The notes under the pieces were generated by a model. That model had not been told where the DNA came from. It searched no databases and saw only the letters and a list, made by a program, of their open reading frames with translations. From Pantoea sp. (lineage in GTDB: Bacteria > Pseudomonadota > Gammaproteobacteria > Enterobacterales > Enterobacteriaceae), in the NCBI RefSeq assembly GCF_028283705.1, contig NZ_JAPWKD010000015.1:124001-188000 (forward strand): a DNA stretch of 64,000 nt, written 5' to 3'. Shown one piece after another: positions 51,695-62,779 of the stretch. Numbering within the stretch: the first letter of the stretch is position 1; each line of letters begins with the position of its first letter. Both the position numbers and the translations under genes were made by a program.

Positions 51695-53134
51695 ATGCAG
51701 TTTACCAATAGCTGGCGGCGGGAGTTGCCGGGATTCTACAGCGCACTGGTCCCAACCCCGTTACAGGGCGGACGTCTGTTGTATCACAACGCGCCTCTGG
51801 CGGCAGAGATGGCGCTGGACCCATCCTTATTCACTGGCGACGGACATGGCGTGTGGGTTGGGCAGGCGCTATTGCCTGGTCAGGAGCCACTGGCACAGGT
51901 GTACAGCGGACATCAGTTCGGTGTATGGGCCGGACAGCTCGGCGACGGACGCGGTATCCTGCTCGGCGAACAATTGCTGGCGGATGGACGTAAACTTGAC
52001 TGGCATCTGAAAGGTGCCGGGCTGACACCTTATTCGCGCATGGGCGACGGGCGCGCTGTCATCCGTTCCACGGTGCGTGAATTTCTCGCTTCAGAAGCCC
52101 TCCATCATCTGGGTATCCCCACCACGCGCGCCCTCAGCCTGTCGATTGGTGATGAACCGGTGTTGCGGGAAACCCAGGAACGTGGCGCGATGCTGATGCG
52201 TATCGCCGAAAGTCATTTACGTTTCGGCCACTTTGAACATTTCTACTATGGTGGTGAGCAGGAAAAGGTAAGGCAATTGGCGGACTATGCCATTCGTCAT
52301 CACTGGCCGGCATTGCAGGATCAGGCAGACCGTTATCTGTTGTGGTTTACAGACATTGTGAAACGCACCGCCAGCCTGATCGCCCAGTGGCAGAGCGTCG
52401 GTTTTGCCCACGGGGTGATGAACACCGATAACATGTCGCTGCTGGGGCTGACCATCGATTACGGCCCCTACGGTTTTCTCGACGATTACCAGCCAAACTT
52501 TATCTGCAATCACAGCGATTATCAGGGGCGTTATGCCTTCGATAACCAGCCTGCGGTGGGATTGTGGAATCTCAACCGTCTGGCACATGCGTTGTCCGGG
52601 TTAATGACCACTGATCAACTGAAGCAGGCGCTGAGCCACTACGAACCAGAACTGATGCGGGTGTGGGGCGAGAAAATGCGCGCTAAACTTGGGCTGCTGA
52701 CGCAGGACGTCAATGACAACGTGATTCTCACCGGATTGCTGGCGCTGATGACCCAGGAACGCAGCGACTATACGCTGACCTTCCGTCTGCTCAGTGACAC
52801 ACAACAGCAGCAAACACGCTCACCGCTGCGGGATGAATTTATCGACCGGGATGCGTTTGATCGCTGGTATGAAGGCTATCGTCAGCGTCTGTTACTGGAT
52901 GAAGCCAGTGATGAAGAACGGCAGAAGGTGATGAAAGGCGCGAATCCGGCGCTGGTGTTGCGTAATTATCTTGCCCAGCAGGTGATTGATGAGGTTGAAC
53001 GCGGTGAAACTGCTGCGCTTGAGCGTCTGCATCTGGCTTTGCAGCAACCGTTCAGTGATGAAGCCGTCAGCGCGGAACTGCGCCAACGGCCACCTGAGTG
53101 GGGGAAAACGCTGGAGGTGAGCTGCTCCAGCTAA
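51695..53134 (+). CDS. selO: Protein adenylyltransferase SelO (YdiU)
   Basis: This pseudokinase-fold enzyme transfers AMP to Ser, Thr or Tyr of proteins, linked to redox homeostasis. The 479 residues contain [14 protein letters not shown], the Lys in [31 protein letters not shown], the catalytic region [13 protein letters not shown] and [13 protein letters not shown]. The C-terminus is CSS, the cysteine form of a tail that carries selenocysteine in some relatives. ATG 51695 has GGAG five bases upstream, better than GTG 51689. aroH is convergent nine bases after the stop. Confidence 0.95.
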   Translation: MQFTNSWRRELPGFYSALVPTPLQGGRLLYHNAPLAAEMALDPSLFTGDGHGVWVGQALLPGQEPLAQVYSGHQFGVWAGQLGDGRGILLGEQLLADGRKLDWHLKGAGLTPYSRMGDGRAVIRSTVREFLASEALHHLGIPTTRALSLSIGDEPVLRETQERGAMLMRIAESHLRFGHFEHFYYGGEQEKVRQLADYAIRHHWPALQDQADRYLLWFTDIVKRTASLIAQWQSVGFAHGVMNTDNMSLLGLTIDYGPYGFLDDYQPNFICNHSDYQGRYAFDNQPAVGLWNLNRLAHALSGLMTTDQLKQALSHYEPELMRVWGEKMRAKLGLLTQDVNDNVILTGLLALMTQERSDYTLTFRLLSDTQQQQTRSPLRDEFIDRDAFDRWYEGYRQRLLLDEASDEERQKVMKGANPALVLRNYLAQQVIDEVERGETAALERLHLALQQPFSDEAVSAELRQRPPEWGKTLEVSCSS

Positions 53135-53143
53135 ATCAGGTGA

Positions 53144-54190
53144 TTAGAAGCGGCTGTCGACTGCGGCAGCCAGTTGCGCCAGCACTTCGGCGCTATCGTC
53201 CCAGCCGAGGCAGGGATCGGTGATCGATTGGCCGTAGACCAGCGGTTCGCCGCTGATCACCTTCTGGTTGCCTTCCTCGATGAAACTCTCAATCATCACC
53301 CCGGCTACAGCACGAGAACCGGCGCGGATCTGCGCTGCCACATCCTGGGCCACATCACGCTGACGGCGATGTTGCTTCTGACAGTTGGCATGGCTGAAAT
53401 CAATCACCAGCTGTTCCGGCAGATTGAAATCACGCAGGTTTGTTGCCGCTGCTGCCACATCATCGGCATGATAGTTAGGCTGACGACCGCCGCGAAGAAT
53501 CACATGACCATGCGGGTTGCCGCTGGTCTGATAAATGGTCATCTGGCCATTTTTATCTGGCGACAGGAACATATGGCTGGCGCGGGAGGCGCGAATCGCG
53601 TCCACGGCAATTTGCACATTCCCGTCGGTGCCATTTTTAAAACCAACCGGGCAGGACAGCGCTGAGGCCATTTCACGGTGGATCTGGCTTTCGGTGGTGC
53701 GGGCACCAATTGCGCCCCAGCTGATCAGGTCAGCAATAAACTGGCCGATCACCATATCGAGAAATTCAGTGGCGGTAGGCATCCCCATGGCATTGATATC
53801 CAGCAACAGCTGACGCGCAATGGCAATGCCGCGGTTGACATCATAGCTGCCATCCAGGTCGGGATCGGAGATCAGACCTTTCCAGCCCACCACGGTACGC
53901 GGTTTTTCAAAATAGGCGCGCATCACAATTTCCAGTCGATCTTTATACTGCTCGCGCAGCACATTGAGGCGTGCGGCGTACTCCAGCGCTGCTTTGGGAT
54001 CGTGCAGTGAGCAGGGGCCGATAATCACCAGCAGGCGCGGATCTTCTCCGGTGAGGATGCGGGCAATGCGCTGACGCGCGGTGGTGACACTGGCGGCAAT
54101 CTCTGCCGAAATGGGGTGTTGTTGCGCTAAAGCGGCTGGCATTATCAGGCTGCCAATGCGCGCGGTACGCAGTTCATCAGTTTTGTTCAT
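53144..54190 (-). CDS. aroH: Trp-sensitive DAHP synthase AroH
   Basis: AroH condenses phosphoenolpyruvate and erythrose-4-phosphate into DAHP, the first shikimate step. ATG 54190 gives MNKTDELRTARIGSLIMPAA as in E. coli AroH and 348 residues. Key segments are VIIGPCSLHDPKAALEYA, RAYFEKPRTVVGWKGLISDP, GARTTESQIHREMASALSCP and DFSHANCQKQHRRQ. The Trp-sensitive isozyme is inferred from overall similarity and from the neighbours ppsR and selO. No TrpR operator was recognised upstream. E. coli hemP (ydiE), which lies near here, is absent. Confidence 0.93.
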   Translation of the reverse strand: MNKTDELRTARIGSLIMPAALAQQHPISAEIAASVTTARQRIARILTGEDPRLLVIIGPCSLHDPKAALEYAARLNVLREQYKDRLEIVMRAYFEKPRTVVGWKGLISDPDLDGSYDVNRGIAIARQLLLDINAMGMPTATEFLDMVIGQFIADLISWGAIGARTTESQIHREMASALSCPVGFKNGTDGNVQIAVDAIRASRASHMFLSPDKNGQMTIYQTSGNPHGHVILRGGRQPNYHADDVAAAATNLRDFNLPEQLVIDFSHANCQKQHRRQRDVAQDVAAQIRAGSRAVAGVMIESFIEEGNQKVISGEPLVYGQSITDPCLGWDDSAEVLAQLAAAVDSRF

Positions 54191-54304
54191 TGGGATTCTC
54201 GAAAATCTGTTCTTCGCAACGGTGAAATACCGGGAAGTGATGGTGGTCACAATAAACCATTAACCTGCGATTTCAACCTGCTAAAGCGAAAGGAAATAAA
54301 ATAA

Positions 54305-54358
54305 GACGGCAGCCACGCTTTACAAGCGTGCTGACAGTACGCATTTGTCGCTACCGTC
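54305..54358. repeat. Imperfect hairpin repeat between aroH and ppsR
   Basis: CACGCTT/AAGCGTG with loop TAC (54314-54330), followed by GTACGCATTTGTCGCTAC, the whole flanked by GACGG and CCGTC. It resembles the tandem hairpins at 8161 and 15347 but is less symmetric. Confidence 0.5.
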
Positions 54359-54365
54359 CAGAACG

Positions 54366-55193
54366 TTAATACATACGTCGCGTCAGCCCCATAATGTCGA
54401 GGATTTTGGTGGCGATCTCTTCTACTGAGTAATTGGTGCTGTTGAGGTAACGAATCTGGTGGGTGCGGAATAACGCTTCCACCTCACCGACTTCAAGCCG
54501 ACACTGGCGCATTGAGGCATAACGCGTATTTTCGGCGCGCTCCTGGCGGATGGCTGCCAGGCGCTCGGGGTCGATGGTCAGGCCAAATAATTTATGCTGA
54601 TGAGCACGCAGTGCGGGTGGCAGTTTCAGGTTATCCATATCATCGGCGATAAACGGATAGTTGGCAGCACGTACGCCAAATTGCATCGCCAGATAGAGGC
54701 TGGTGGGTGTTTTACCACAACGTGACACCCCGAGCAGGATCACCTGAGCATCTTCCAGGCCGCGCAGGGAAATCCCATCGTCATGGGCCAGGGTGTAATC
54801 GATAGCGGCGATACGTGCATCGTATTTGCCGAGATTGCTGGCTGTCAGGCCGTGGGTGCGATGGGCAACCGGCATGGAAGGCACTCCCAGCTCACTTTGC
54901 AGCGGACCAACCAGCGCCTGCACGATGTCCTGACAAAACCCCTCGCTCTCCAGAATAATCTCCCGCACATCGGGCGTCACGATAGAAAAGAACACCAACG
55001 GGCGCACGCCACTTTGCTGATAAAGCGCGTTAATTTGTGCTTTAACTGCCTGTGCACGCTGCACATTTTCAACAAAGGGCAGGGTTACGCTATTGGTATT
55101 GACCGGGAACTGCGATAGCACAGCATGGCCCAGCACTTCAGCAGTGATGGCGGTGCCATCGGAAATATAGAATACGCTGCGTTCAGCACTCAT
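54366..55193 (-). CDS. ppsR: PEP synthetase regulatory kinase/phosphorylase PpsR
   Basis: PpsR is a DUF299-family bifunctional serine/threonine kinase and pyrophosphorylase that inactivates and reactivates PEP synthase. The 275 residues start [20 protein letters not shown], with the P-loop [15 protein letters not shown] and the tail [19 protein letters not shown]. The start at 55193 (MSAERS) agrees with E. coli; an upstream ATG (55211) has no better site. It is divergent from ppsA, its target. Confidence 0.95.
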   Translation of the reverse strand: MSAERSVFYISDGTAITAEVLGHAVLSQFPVNTNSVTLPFVENVQRAQAVKAQINALYQQSGVRPLVFFSIVTPDVREIILESEGFCQDIVQALVGPLQSELGVPSMPVAHRTHGLTASNLGKYDARIAAIDYTLAHDDGISLRGLEDAQVILLGVSRCGKTPTSLYLAMQFGVRAANYPFIADDMDNLKLPPALRAHQHKLFGLTIDPERLAAIRQERAENTRYASMRQCRLEVGEVEALFRTHQIRYLNSTNYSVEEIATKILDIMGLTRRMY

Positions 55194-55642
55194 AATGGGG
55201 AATATCCTCATGGTAACTTTTGCGTAACATTAGTGTTGTTGAAATTTCATTTTACAGGATAATAAAACGAAATATCCATATGACCCACAACATCGCTGAC
55301 CTGCGTATTAATCTAAATACCAATATAGATGAAATGGCGTTTTGGAAATCACCCTTTTTCCCGGTTATTTTGCTTCGCGCACAAAATAAAGTCCGTTTCT
55401 GTTGCGCAACAAAATGCAACAGCTAACCCTCTGAAAATGAGAAATTTATCGCTACAGCAATCTGTTAGCGTTATTTTGCCGCGTTGCGCAACTCTGCTAA
55501 TTGCGGGTACTAATCCGATTTTTCATATCTTTCACTGCTTTAACGATTCAACACTTAGTCTTTATTTAACGCTTGTGCCAGGCTGTATTTGCGAATAGCA
55601 AAATGTTCCATGTGCCCCCAATCATTTAAAAGGATAATCTCG
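55194..55642. promoter_or_regulatory. ppsR-ppsA divergent region with candidate Cra site
   Basis: This 449-base gap has no credible gene. GTTGAATCGTTAAA on the minus strand (55539-55552) matches the Cra/FruR consensus RSTGAAWCSNTHHW at 13 of 14 positions, about 90 bases before ppsA. Cra activates ppsA in E. coli. The remainder is AT-rich and unremarkable. Confidence 0.5.
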
Positions 55643-58030
55643 ATGTCCAATAAAGGCGAACAGCCGCTAGTGCTCTGGTACAACCAGCTTGGCATGCATG
55701 ATGTTGATCGGGTGGGAGGAAAAAACGCCTCTCTGGGTGAAATGATTACCAATTTGTCGTCGCTGGGTGTGGCTGTACCCAATGGCTATGCGACCACATC
55801 TTATGCTTTTAATCAGTTTCTCGATCAAAGCGGGCTGAACCAGCGTATCTATGACCTGCTGGACAAGACCGATATTGATGATGTCGATGAACTGGCGAAA
55901 GCGGGTAAGCAGATCCGTCAATGGGTGGTGGATACCCCATTCCAGCCAGAGCTGGAAACGGCGATTCATGATGCTTATCAGCAATTATCCTCTGATGATG
56001 CAGACGCCTCCTTTGCGGTGCGTTCTTCTGCAACCGCAGAAGATATGCCAGACGCCTCCTTTGCCGGACAGCAAGAAACTTTCCTTAATGTGCAGGGCAT
56101 TGATGCGGTGATGGTGGCGGTGAAGCACGTTTATGCTTCTTTATTTAACGATCGCGCCATCTCTTATCGTGTGCATCAGGGCTACGACCATCGCGGGGTA
56201 GCTCTGTCGGCGGGTATCCAGCGCATGGTGCGTTCCGATCTCGCCTCATCAGGCGTCATGTTTACTATCGATACCGAATCCGGCTTTGATCAGGTGGTGT
56301 TTATCACTGCGGCACTGGGTCTGGGTGAGATGGTGGTGCAGGGGGCCGTTAACCCCGATGAATTCTACGTGCACAAACCAACGCTGGCAGCGAATCGCCC
56401 GGCGATTGTGCGACGTAATATGGGTTCGAAAAAAGTTCGCATGGTCTATGCCGACTCCCATGAGCACGGCAAGCAGGTACGTATTGAAGACGTGGCGGAG
56501 GCCGAGCGCGATCATTTCTGTCTGACTGATGAGGAAGTGCAGGCGCTGGCGCGTCAGGCGGTCCTTATCGAGCAGCATTACAAACGCCCGATGGATATCG
56601 AGTGGGCCAAAGACGGCCACACCGGCAAATTGTTTATCGTCCAGGCGCGCCCGGAGACGGTGCGTTCTAACGGCCAGGTGATGGAACGTTACACTTTGCA
56701 GGGTAAAGGCAAAGTGGTGGTGGAAGGACGCGCCATTGGCCATCGTATCGGTGCTGGTGAAGTGAAGGTTATTCAGGACATCAGCCAGATGAACCGTATC
56801 GAGAAAGGCGATGTGCTGGTCACCGACATGACCGACCCGGACTGGGAACCGATCATGAAAAAAGCCTCAGCGATTGTCACCAACCGTGGTGGACGTACCT
56901 GCCACGCCGCGATCATCGCGCGTGAGCTGGGTATTCCTGCGGTCGTGGGTTGCGGTGATGCCACCGAGCGTCTGAAAGACGGCCACAAAGTCACTGTCTC
57001 ATGTGCGGAAGGTGATACCGGTTACGTGTATGACGATTTGCTTGATTTTGAAGTGACCAGTTCACAGGTGGATAGCCTACCGGACTTGCCGTTAAAAATC
57101 ATGATGAACGTCGGTAACCCGGACCGCGCTTTTGACTTTGCCTGTTTGCCAAACGAAGGCGTTGGCCTGGCGCGTCTGGAATTTATCATTAACCGCATGA
57201 TTGGCGTGCATCCGAAAGCGTTGCTGGAATTTGATCAGCAGACGCCAGAACTGCAGCAGGAAATTCGTCAAATGATGAAAGGCTTTGACGATCCGGTTGA
57301 GTTCTATATTGCGCGCCTGACCGAAGGTATCGCCACACTGGGTGCCGCATTTGCGCCAAAACGCGTCATCGTGCGTTTGTCTGATTTCAAATCGAATGAA
57401 TACGCCAACCTGGTGGGTGGCGAACGTTACGAGCCGGAAGAAGAAAACCCGATGCTGGGCTTCCGTGGCGCGGGTCGTTATGTTGCCGACAGCTTCCGCG
57501 ACTGTTTTGCCCTTGAGTGTGCTGCCGTGAAACGCGTGCGCAATGACATGGGGCTGACTAACGTAGAAATCATGATTCCGTTTGTTCGCACCGTGGCTCA
57601 GGCGGAAGCAGTGGTTGAGGAGCTGGCGAAACAGGGACTGAAACGGGGTGAGGATGGTCTGAAGGTGATCATGATGTGTGAGATCCCGTCAAACGCGTTG
57701 CTGGCCGATCAGTTCCTGCAACATTTTGATGGTTTCTCGATTGGTTCCAATGATATGACGCAGCTGGCGCTGGGTCTTGATCGTGACTCCGGCGTGGTTT
57801 CGGCGCTGTTTGATGAACGCAACGACGCGGTGAAAGCGCTGCTTTCGATGGCGATTCAGGCGGCGAAGAAACAGGGTAAATACGTTGGTATCTGTGGTCA
57901 GGGGCCTTCTGATCATCAGGACTTTGCCGCCTGGCTGATGGAGGAGGGGATCGATAGTCTGTCCCTGAACCCGGACACGGTGGTGGAAACCTGGCTGAGT
58001 CTGGCGGAGCTGAATGCCGGGAAGTCATAA
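55643..58030 (+). CDS. ppsA: Phosphoenolpyruvate synthase
   Basis: PpsA makes phosphoenolpyruvate from pyruvate with ATP giving AMP and phosphate, needed for growth on C3 acids. ATG 55643 ([20 protein letters not shown]) follows AAAGGATAA and gives 795 residues, near the E. coli 792. Domains: N-terminal ATP-grasp with [20 protein letters not shown], the phospho-histidine swivel domain (His in [15 protein letters not shown], with the Thr that PpsR modifies beside it) and the C-terminal TIM barrel with catalytic Cys in [11 protein letters not shown] strong terminator follows. Confidence 0.98.
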   Translation: MSNKGEQPLVLWYNQLGMHDVDRVGGKNASLGEMITNLSSLGVAVPNGYATTSYAFNQFLDQSGLNQRIYDLLDKTDIDDVDELAKAGKQIRQWVVDTPFQPELETAIHDAYQQLSSDDADASFAVRSSATAEDMPDASFAGQQETFLNVQGIDAVMVAVKHVYASLFNDRAISYRVHQGYDHRGVALSAGIQRMVRSDLASSGVMFTIDTESGFDQVVFITAALGLGEMVVQGAVNPDEFYVHKPTLAANRPAIVRRNMGSKKVRMVYADSHEHGKQVRIEDVAEAERDHFCLTDEEVQALARQAVLIEQHYKRPMDIEWAKDGHTGKLFIVQARPETVRSNGQVMERYTLQGKGKVVVEGRAIGHRIGAGEVKVIQDISQMNRIEKGDVLVTDMTDPDWEPIMKKASAIVTNRGGRTCHAAIIARELGIPAVVGCGDATERLKDGHKVTVSCAEGDTGYVYDDLLDFEVTSSQVDSLPDLPLKIMMNVGNPDRAFDFACLPNEGVGLARLEFIINRMIGVHPKALLEFDQQTPELQQEIRQMMKGFDDPVEFYIARLTEGIATLGAAFAPKRVIVRLSDFKSNEYANLVGGERYEPEEENPMLGFRGAGRYVADSFRDCFALECAAVKRVRNDMGLTNVEIMIPFVRTVAQAEAVVEELAKQGLKRGEDGLKVIMMCEIPSNALLADQFLQHFDGFSIGSNDMTQLALGLDRDSGVVSALFDERNDAVKALLSMAIQAAKKQGKYVGICGQGPSDHQDFAAWLMEEGIDSLSLNPDTVVETWLSLAELNAGKS

Positions 58031-58042
58031 GGCATGAAAACT

Positions 58043-58077
58043 GAAACGTTCCGGAGCGAGTCCGGAACGTTTCGTTT
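58043..58077 (+). terminator. Terminator after ppsA
   Basis: A perfect 13-base stem GAAACGTTCCGGA/TCCGGAACGTTTC with loop GCGAG, followed by GTTT. Confidence 0.88.
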
Positions 58078-58261
58078 GAAATGAAAAAAATCGGTTACTG
58101 TCAAACTTTCATATCTCCTTCTTAATATCTACTCCTCTTTTCTTCAGTGAAATATTTTTCTTTATTAGTTAACTCCGGAATGATTCAGGTATGCTCTATT
58201 TATCTCTTCTTTAATTCTTTCATTATTAATGCTGGAATTTATTTAACCGGAGAGACGGCTT

Positions 58262-60433
58262 TTGTTAAAATTTAAACGTAAATGGCTCGTCACTATTATT
58301 GCTTCCACTTTTTCTTCTACTGTGATCGCCGCTCCTCAGCTCTTTACTGTTGTTGATAAAGACACAACTGTTCAGGAAGCCACGAGGTTGCAACATTTAA
58401 GACAGCAATACCAGGGTGTTAATTTTATCAGTGTAGATAAGGCGCTACTGGAAAATGAGGCGTCTGTTTTTCTATTCAATAATAATGAAAAAATGACGTC
58501 TGTAGAGATTCACGGAACTTCGCTGGAAAAAGATAGCAATGGTATACAAATATGGCAGGGTCATTCGGACGATGAGAAAAACACAGCCTCGTTTGCGATA
58601 AGTGATGGCAAGATTACGGGTTCGATTCGACTGCGTGACGGGTCTTATTATGAGGTTTTTCCTGTCGATCAGGCTCGGCAAATTTTGGTCAAAATCGATA
58701 CGTCGCAGCTGGAGGCTGACGATAACGATGTGATTGCAGATGAAACAACCGCAGCACGTGAACAGGCAATCAAACAGGCGTTGAGTGAAAATGAAAACCT
58801 TAATGCCAGTAGCGAACATGTCAGATTGAGATTGTTGTATGTTTATACCAACCAGTCACGTCATTGGTTTTCTCCTGATCCTGCACTGAAAGCCGCTCAG
58901 ATGAATAGCGAGTTGAATAACACGTATGCAAATAGCGATACGCTGGTTCAGTTCGATGTTGCCGGAGTTCTGGATACCAAAATGGATGAAAGTACCATGT
59001 ATAGCATGCTATCTCAGATGCAAAAAACGGATACCGCGTTAGGAAAACTGGTTGCGGCAAAAAGAGCTGAAACACGAGCCGATCTGGTAGTGATTATTTC
59101 CGAAGCCTATCAGGCATGCGGCACCGCGCAAAAGGATAAATGGGCAACTGTAGTGCATACCACATGTGCTGTGGGAGTGAGGGCCCTGGCTCATGAAATC
59201 GGACATAATTTCGGACTTAATCATGGGGAAAAAGAACTGACCTGGCCGCGTTATGCGCATGGTTATCGCGTACCAGGTTATTTCTCGACGATTATGTCAA
59301 AACGATGTGGCGGCTGTGAGGCAGTGAATAATTTTTCTGATCCGCTGAAAAGTTATAAAGGTGTGCCAATTGGTACCGCAACGGGTAATGATGCAGTACG
59401 TTTTATTAAAGAACGCCGCTTTATTATGGCTGCAATGCATCCGGACTGGGAAAGTCAGTATGTCATGAATCAGGGGGAGCTTCCGGCAAACCAGTATTTT
59501 ACCGTTAGCCTGACAGAAAAGCAGACTGATAAAAACTCTATCCTTGATCATATCATCACCAATCCCGGCAAAGGGAATTGGCCATATGATTTTTCTGTTG
59601 CCGTTAATAACTTCTTTCCCAACGATGTTGTCGCTGCCGGACAGCTGACTGAAGGTGGAAAAGTGGTGCCGAAGAACTGGTCCAGTTTTGAAAATCATAT
59701 CTGGCTGCATCAGGATCAACTGGCAACATATAAGGTAGATGTGGAGCGCAAAACTTATGCCGTAGTGCGGAATAACAAATGGTCTGATGTGATGGCAATC
59801 AGTGGCGGAGACGGTCTTCCTGCCGACGCCACCATGATGCTTAACATTAAAGATAAAACCTCAGACCAGGTGCTGGAGACGTTTTATTTGATTAATGGCC
59901 ATAAGGTTCTTGATAAAACATCATGGCCGCACCAGCTGGCGCAGATTATCAACAGTCAGCAATCAGTCAACGTCATTGCTGGTGAACTGAAGGACGGTAA
60001 TGTCAACACCGTGACCGGCAGCAGTTTCCGCAACCGACTGTGGTTCCCGCTGGAGAAGAAAAATGCGCTGAGTGCGGAATTGATCCTCCTGAGCGAGGCT
60101 GAGAATCCTTGGGTCGAAGAGGTTGGTGCCTATGGTGATAAGCACGAAACTGACTTAGAAAAGGGCACCATGGTTACGATGAAGGTGAAAAACAGCAGCG
60201 GCGTAGTGATTGAGCAACACAGCGTAAGGATCGATGATGCTGAGCGGGACCGTTACAAATGGCCTGCTTATGTGGCAAGAATATTTAACCAGAAGTTTAC
60301 CCAAATCATTATCGGGGAAAAAAATAAGGACGGAAGTGGCAATATCGACATCATTCCTGGCTCGCAATATCGTAACCGTATCTGGAAGAAACAACGCGCT
60401 AACATGACAGTGGAAGTTTCGTACAGTAAATAA
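58262..60433 (+). CDS. Secreted metzincin metalloprotease, paralogue 1
   Basis: This 723-residue exported protein has signal peptide MLKFKRKWLVTIIASTFSST, cleaved near VIAA. A region of about 190 residues follows (possible prodomain), then a catalytic domain with the zinc motif HEIGHNFGLNH (His311, Glu312, His315, His321) and Met-turn Met345 in STIMSK. Four cysteines (ACG, TTC, RCGGC) probably form two disulfides. The stretch ETRADLVVIIS...CG resembles peptidyl-Asp metalloproteases (M72-like reprolysins). The C-terminal half holds three repeats near 440-485, 555-597 and 667-711. The start is TTG with GGAGAG seven bases upstream. AT-rich and unlike its neighbours in base use, it suggests acquired DNA. 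The target is unknown. Confidence 0.85.
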   Translation: MLKFKRKWLVTIIASTFSSTVIAAPQLFTVVDKDTTVQEATRLQHLRQQYQGVNFISVDKALLENEASVFLFNNNEKMTSVEIHGTSLEKDSNGIQIWQGHSDDEKNTASFAISDGKITGSIRLRDGSYYEVFPVDQARQILVKIDTSQLEADDNDVIADETTAAREQAIKQALSENENLNASSEHVRLRLLYVYTNQSRHWFSPDPALKAAQMNSELNNTYANSDTLVQFDVAGVLDTKMDESTMYSMLSQMQKTDTALGKLVAAKRAETRADLVVIISEAYQACGTAQKDKWATVVHTTCAVGVRALAHEIGHNFGLNHGEKELTWPRYAHGYRVPGYFSTIMSKRCGGCEAVNNFSDPLKSYKGVPIGTATGNDAVRFIKERRFIMAAMHPDWESQYVMNQGELPANQYFTVSLTEKQTDKNSILDHIITNPGKGNWPYDFSVAVNNFFPNDVVAAGQLTEGGKVVPKNWSSFENHIWLHQDQLATYKVDVERKTYAVVRNNKWSDVMAISGGDGLPADATMMLNIKDKTSDQVLETFYLINGHKVLDKTSWPHQLAQIINSQQSVNVIAGELKDGNVNTVTGSSFRNRLWFPLEKKNALSAELILLSEAENPWVEEVGAYGDKHETDLEKGTMVTMKVKNSSGVVIEQHSVRIDDAERDRYKWPAYVARIFNQKFTQIIIGEKNKDGSGNIDIIPGSQYRNRIWKKQRANMTVEVSYSK

Positions 60434-60591
60434 ATAAGAATGTCCAGCTGGCTGCCCGTTGGTGCAGTCAGTCGGAAACTTCTCTGAATCCCACCTCAAC
60501 TTCTTAAGTTGATGCAGGACAACCGCATTGGTGATTAACTGATTTTTAATAAAATAGCCATTTCAATTTTATTACTTCAGGATTAATCATT

Positions 60592-62772
60592 TTGCTCACT
60601 TTCCAGCAGAAACTTTTATTTACCGTCATTGCTTCGGCACTGTCATCCTCGGTTTTCGCCGCACCACAACTGTTTAGTCTGGCTGAGAATGATGCTAATA
60701 CATCAGATACGCCACTGTTAAGAAATTTCCAGCAAGAGCGTCAGGATTATAAATTAGTCAAAATTAATAAAGACGTTTTGCTCAGTCGCTCGTCCTCTTT
60801 CCTGTTTAAGTTTGATGATCAATCACCAGAAGTAGAAATTAGATCGTCTTCCATGGAGAAGGACAATACAGGTAATGATATCTGGCATGGTGTTTCGGCT
60901 GATGCGAAAGACTCAGCGACCTTTTCTATCAGGAATGGTGTTGTTAATGGGAGCGTCCGACTCAGCAATGGTTCATTTTATCAATTAAATCCGATTGAAC
61001 AGGATTTATATGCTTTAGTAAAAGTAGATACTTCAAACATGCATGAACATGAGCATGATGATTTCTGGGACGAAACCACATCGGAGAAACAACAACAATT
61101 TACTGAAAATTTGCAGGGTAAGGATAACTTTGACGCGAGTGAAGAAAAGACAAAAATAAAAATACTCTACCTTTATACAAACCAATCGCGCTACCGATTT
61201 GGTACAGAACCTGCTGGATTTGCTGGCTGGCTCAATACAGAATTAAATAAAAGTTATGTCGGTAGCGAAACGTCTACTGAGTTTGAACTCGTCGGTGTTG
61301 CAGATACTAAAATTGATGAAGTAAGCATGGCAACGATGCGTGATCAAATGGAAAAGACAGATAATGCACTAGGCAAGTTTGTGGCTCAAAAAAGGGCGGA
61401 AACTCGTGCTGATCTTGTCACGTTAATCGTTGAAAGGAAAGAATACTGCGGAGTAGCGACGGGTTGGAGTGCTTACTCAGTGGTTAATGCACTCTGTGCC
61501 GTTGGCAGCACCTGGGCTTTGGCACATGAGATTGGACATAATTTCGGACTCAAACATAATGAAGACGAAGCAACCTGGCCGCTTTATGCAAATGGCTATG
61601 GGGTGCCGGGGAAATTCCGCACTATTATGTCAAAAACGTGTTCACCCGCCTGTACCCGTATTAATTATTTTGCTGATCCCAGAAAAAATTATGGGGGAAT
61701 CCCCCGTGGTACGGTTGCCAGCAATGATGCTGTGAGATTTATTAAGGAAAGACGTCTTAATGTTGCCGCGTACTATCCGGACTGGGAAAGTCAGCGCCAA
61801 TTAAACGATGGTGATCTGCCTCAGAATCAATACTTTGAAATCAGTCTGACTGAAAATGCGACGCATAAGCAAATCATTCTTGATGAAATCGTTACAAGAC
61901 CGGCTTTACGTGATTGGCCGTATGATATTTCCGCAGCGGTTAACAAATATTTCCCTAATGATGTAATCATGGCGGGTGGGCTCGACACTAACATAGTGAA
62001 GCCCATTGTTGGGACCAGCTATCAAAACCATATCTGGCTGCATCAGGACAAAATTGGTGCATATAAGGTTGATGTTCAGCGTAAAACCTATGCCGTGGTA
62101 CGGAGTAATAAGTGGGCTGATATTATGGCGATCAGCGGCGGCGACGGTGTGCCCGCCAACGGCACGGTCATGCTCACCATCAAAAATAAAACTTCAGGTC
62201 AGGCGCTGGAGAAATATTATTTCAACAATGACGGCGAGAGTCTTACCGGGACATCATGGCCTCATCATCTGGCACAGACTATCAACAGTCATAATTCAGC
62301 GAATGTGATCGCCGGTGAACTTAAAGACGGCATTTTCAATACCGTTACCGGCAGCGGTTACCGCAACCGGCTGTGGTTCCCGCTGGATAAGAAGAATGAT
62401 CTGACGGCGGAATTCAGCACGCTTAACATCACAGAAAACCCCTGGGTTGAACAAAAGGATATCTTCGGTGACAGATTCCAGACCGATTTAGCCTCGGGCA
62501 CCACCATTACCGTGGCCGTTAAAAACAGCAGCGGCGCGGTAGTGGAACAGCGCAGCGTACTGATTCCGGATGGTAAGGATGGCGAGTATCTCAGCCGTTA
62601 TGGCTGGCCAGCTTACCTGGCGCATGAAATCAATAAATCCATGACGCAAATCCGGCTGGGTGAGAAACAGGACAATGGCAGCATCAACGTGGTGGAGTGG
62701 TCGCAGTATCGTAACTTTATGTGGAAGAAAGACCGTGCTAATCAGACGGTGGTGGTGACGTTCAGTAAGTAA
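60592..62772 (+). CDS. Secreted metzincin metalloprotease, paralogue 2
   Basis: A 726-residue paralogue of the upstream protease, with the same architecture: signal peptide (MLTFQQKLLFTVIASALSSS, cleavage near VFAA), N-terminal region, zinc motif HEIGHNFGLKH (His312, Glu313, His316, His322), Met346 in RTIMSK, four matching cysteines (YCG, ALC, TCSPAC) and three C-terminal WP...RN.xW repeats. It too starts at TTG, with AGGA nine to ten bases upstream. The catalytic and repeat domains are closely similar, while the N-terminal regions have diverged considerably, as expected after an old tandem duplication. A GC-rich hairpin (62780-62812) follows. Confidence 0.85.
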   Translation: MLTFQQKLLFTVIASALSSSVFAAPQLFSLAENDANTSDTPLLRNFQQERQDYKLVKINKDVLLSRSSSFLFKFDDQSPEVEIRSSSMEKDNTGNDIWHGVSADAKDSATFSIRNGVVNGSVRLSNGSFYQLNPIEQDLYALVKVDTSNMHEHEHDDFWDETTSEKQQQFTENLQGKDNFDASEEKTKIKILYLYTNQSRYRFGTEPAGFAGWLNTELNKSYVGSETSTEFELVGVADTKIDEVSMATMRDQMEKTDNALGKFVAQKRAETRADLVTLIVERKEYCGVATGWSAYSVVNALCAVGSTWALAHEIGHNFGLKHNEDEATWPLYANGYGVPGKFRTIMSKTCSPACTRINYFADPRKNYGGIPRGTVASNDAVRFIKERRLNVAAYYPDWESQRQLNDGDLPQNQYFEISLTENATHKQIILDEIVTRPALRDWPYDISAAVNKYFPNDVIMAGGLDTNIVKPIVGTSYQNHIWLHQDKIGAYKVDVQRKTYAVVRSNKWADIMAISGGDGVPANGTVMLTIKNKTSGQALEKYYFNNDGESLTGTSWPHHLAQTINSHNSANVIAGELKDGIFNTVTGSGYRNRLWFPLDKKNDLTAEFSTLNITENPWVEQKDIFGDRFQTDLASGTTITVAVKNSSGAVVEQRSVLIPDGKDGEYLSRYGWPAYLAHEINKSMTQIRLGEKQDNGSINVVEWSQYRNFMWKKDRANQTVVVTFSK

Positions 62773-62779
62773 CGCCTTA

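Noticed and set aside
54191..54300. TrpR operator upstream of aroH
   Set aside because: No ACTAGTT-type palindrome is present in the gap, although E. coli aroH is TrpR-controlled.
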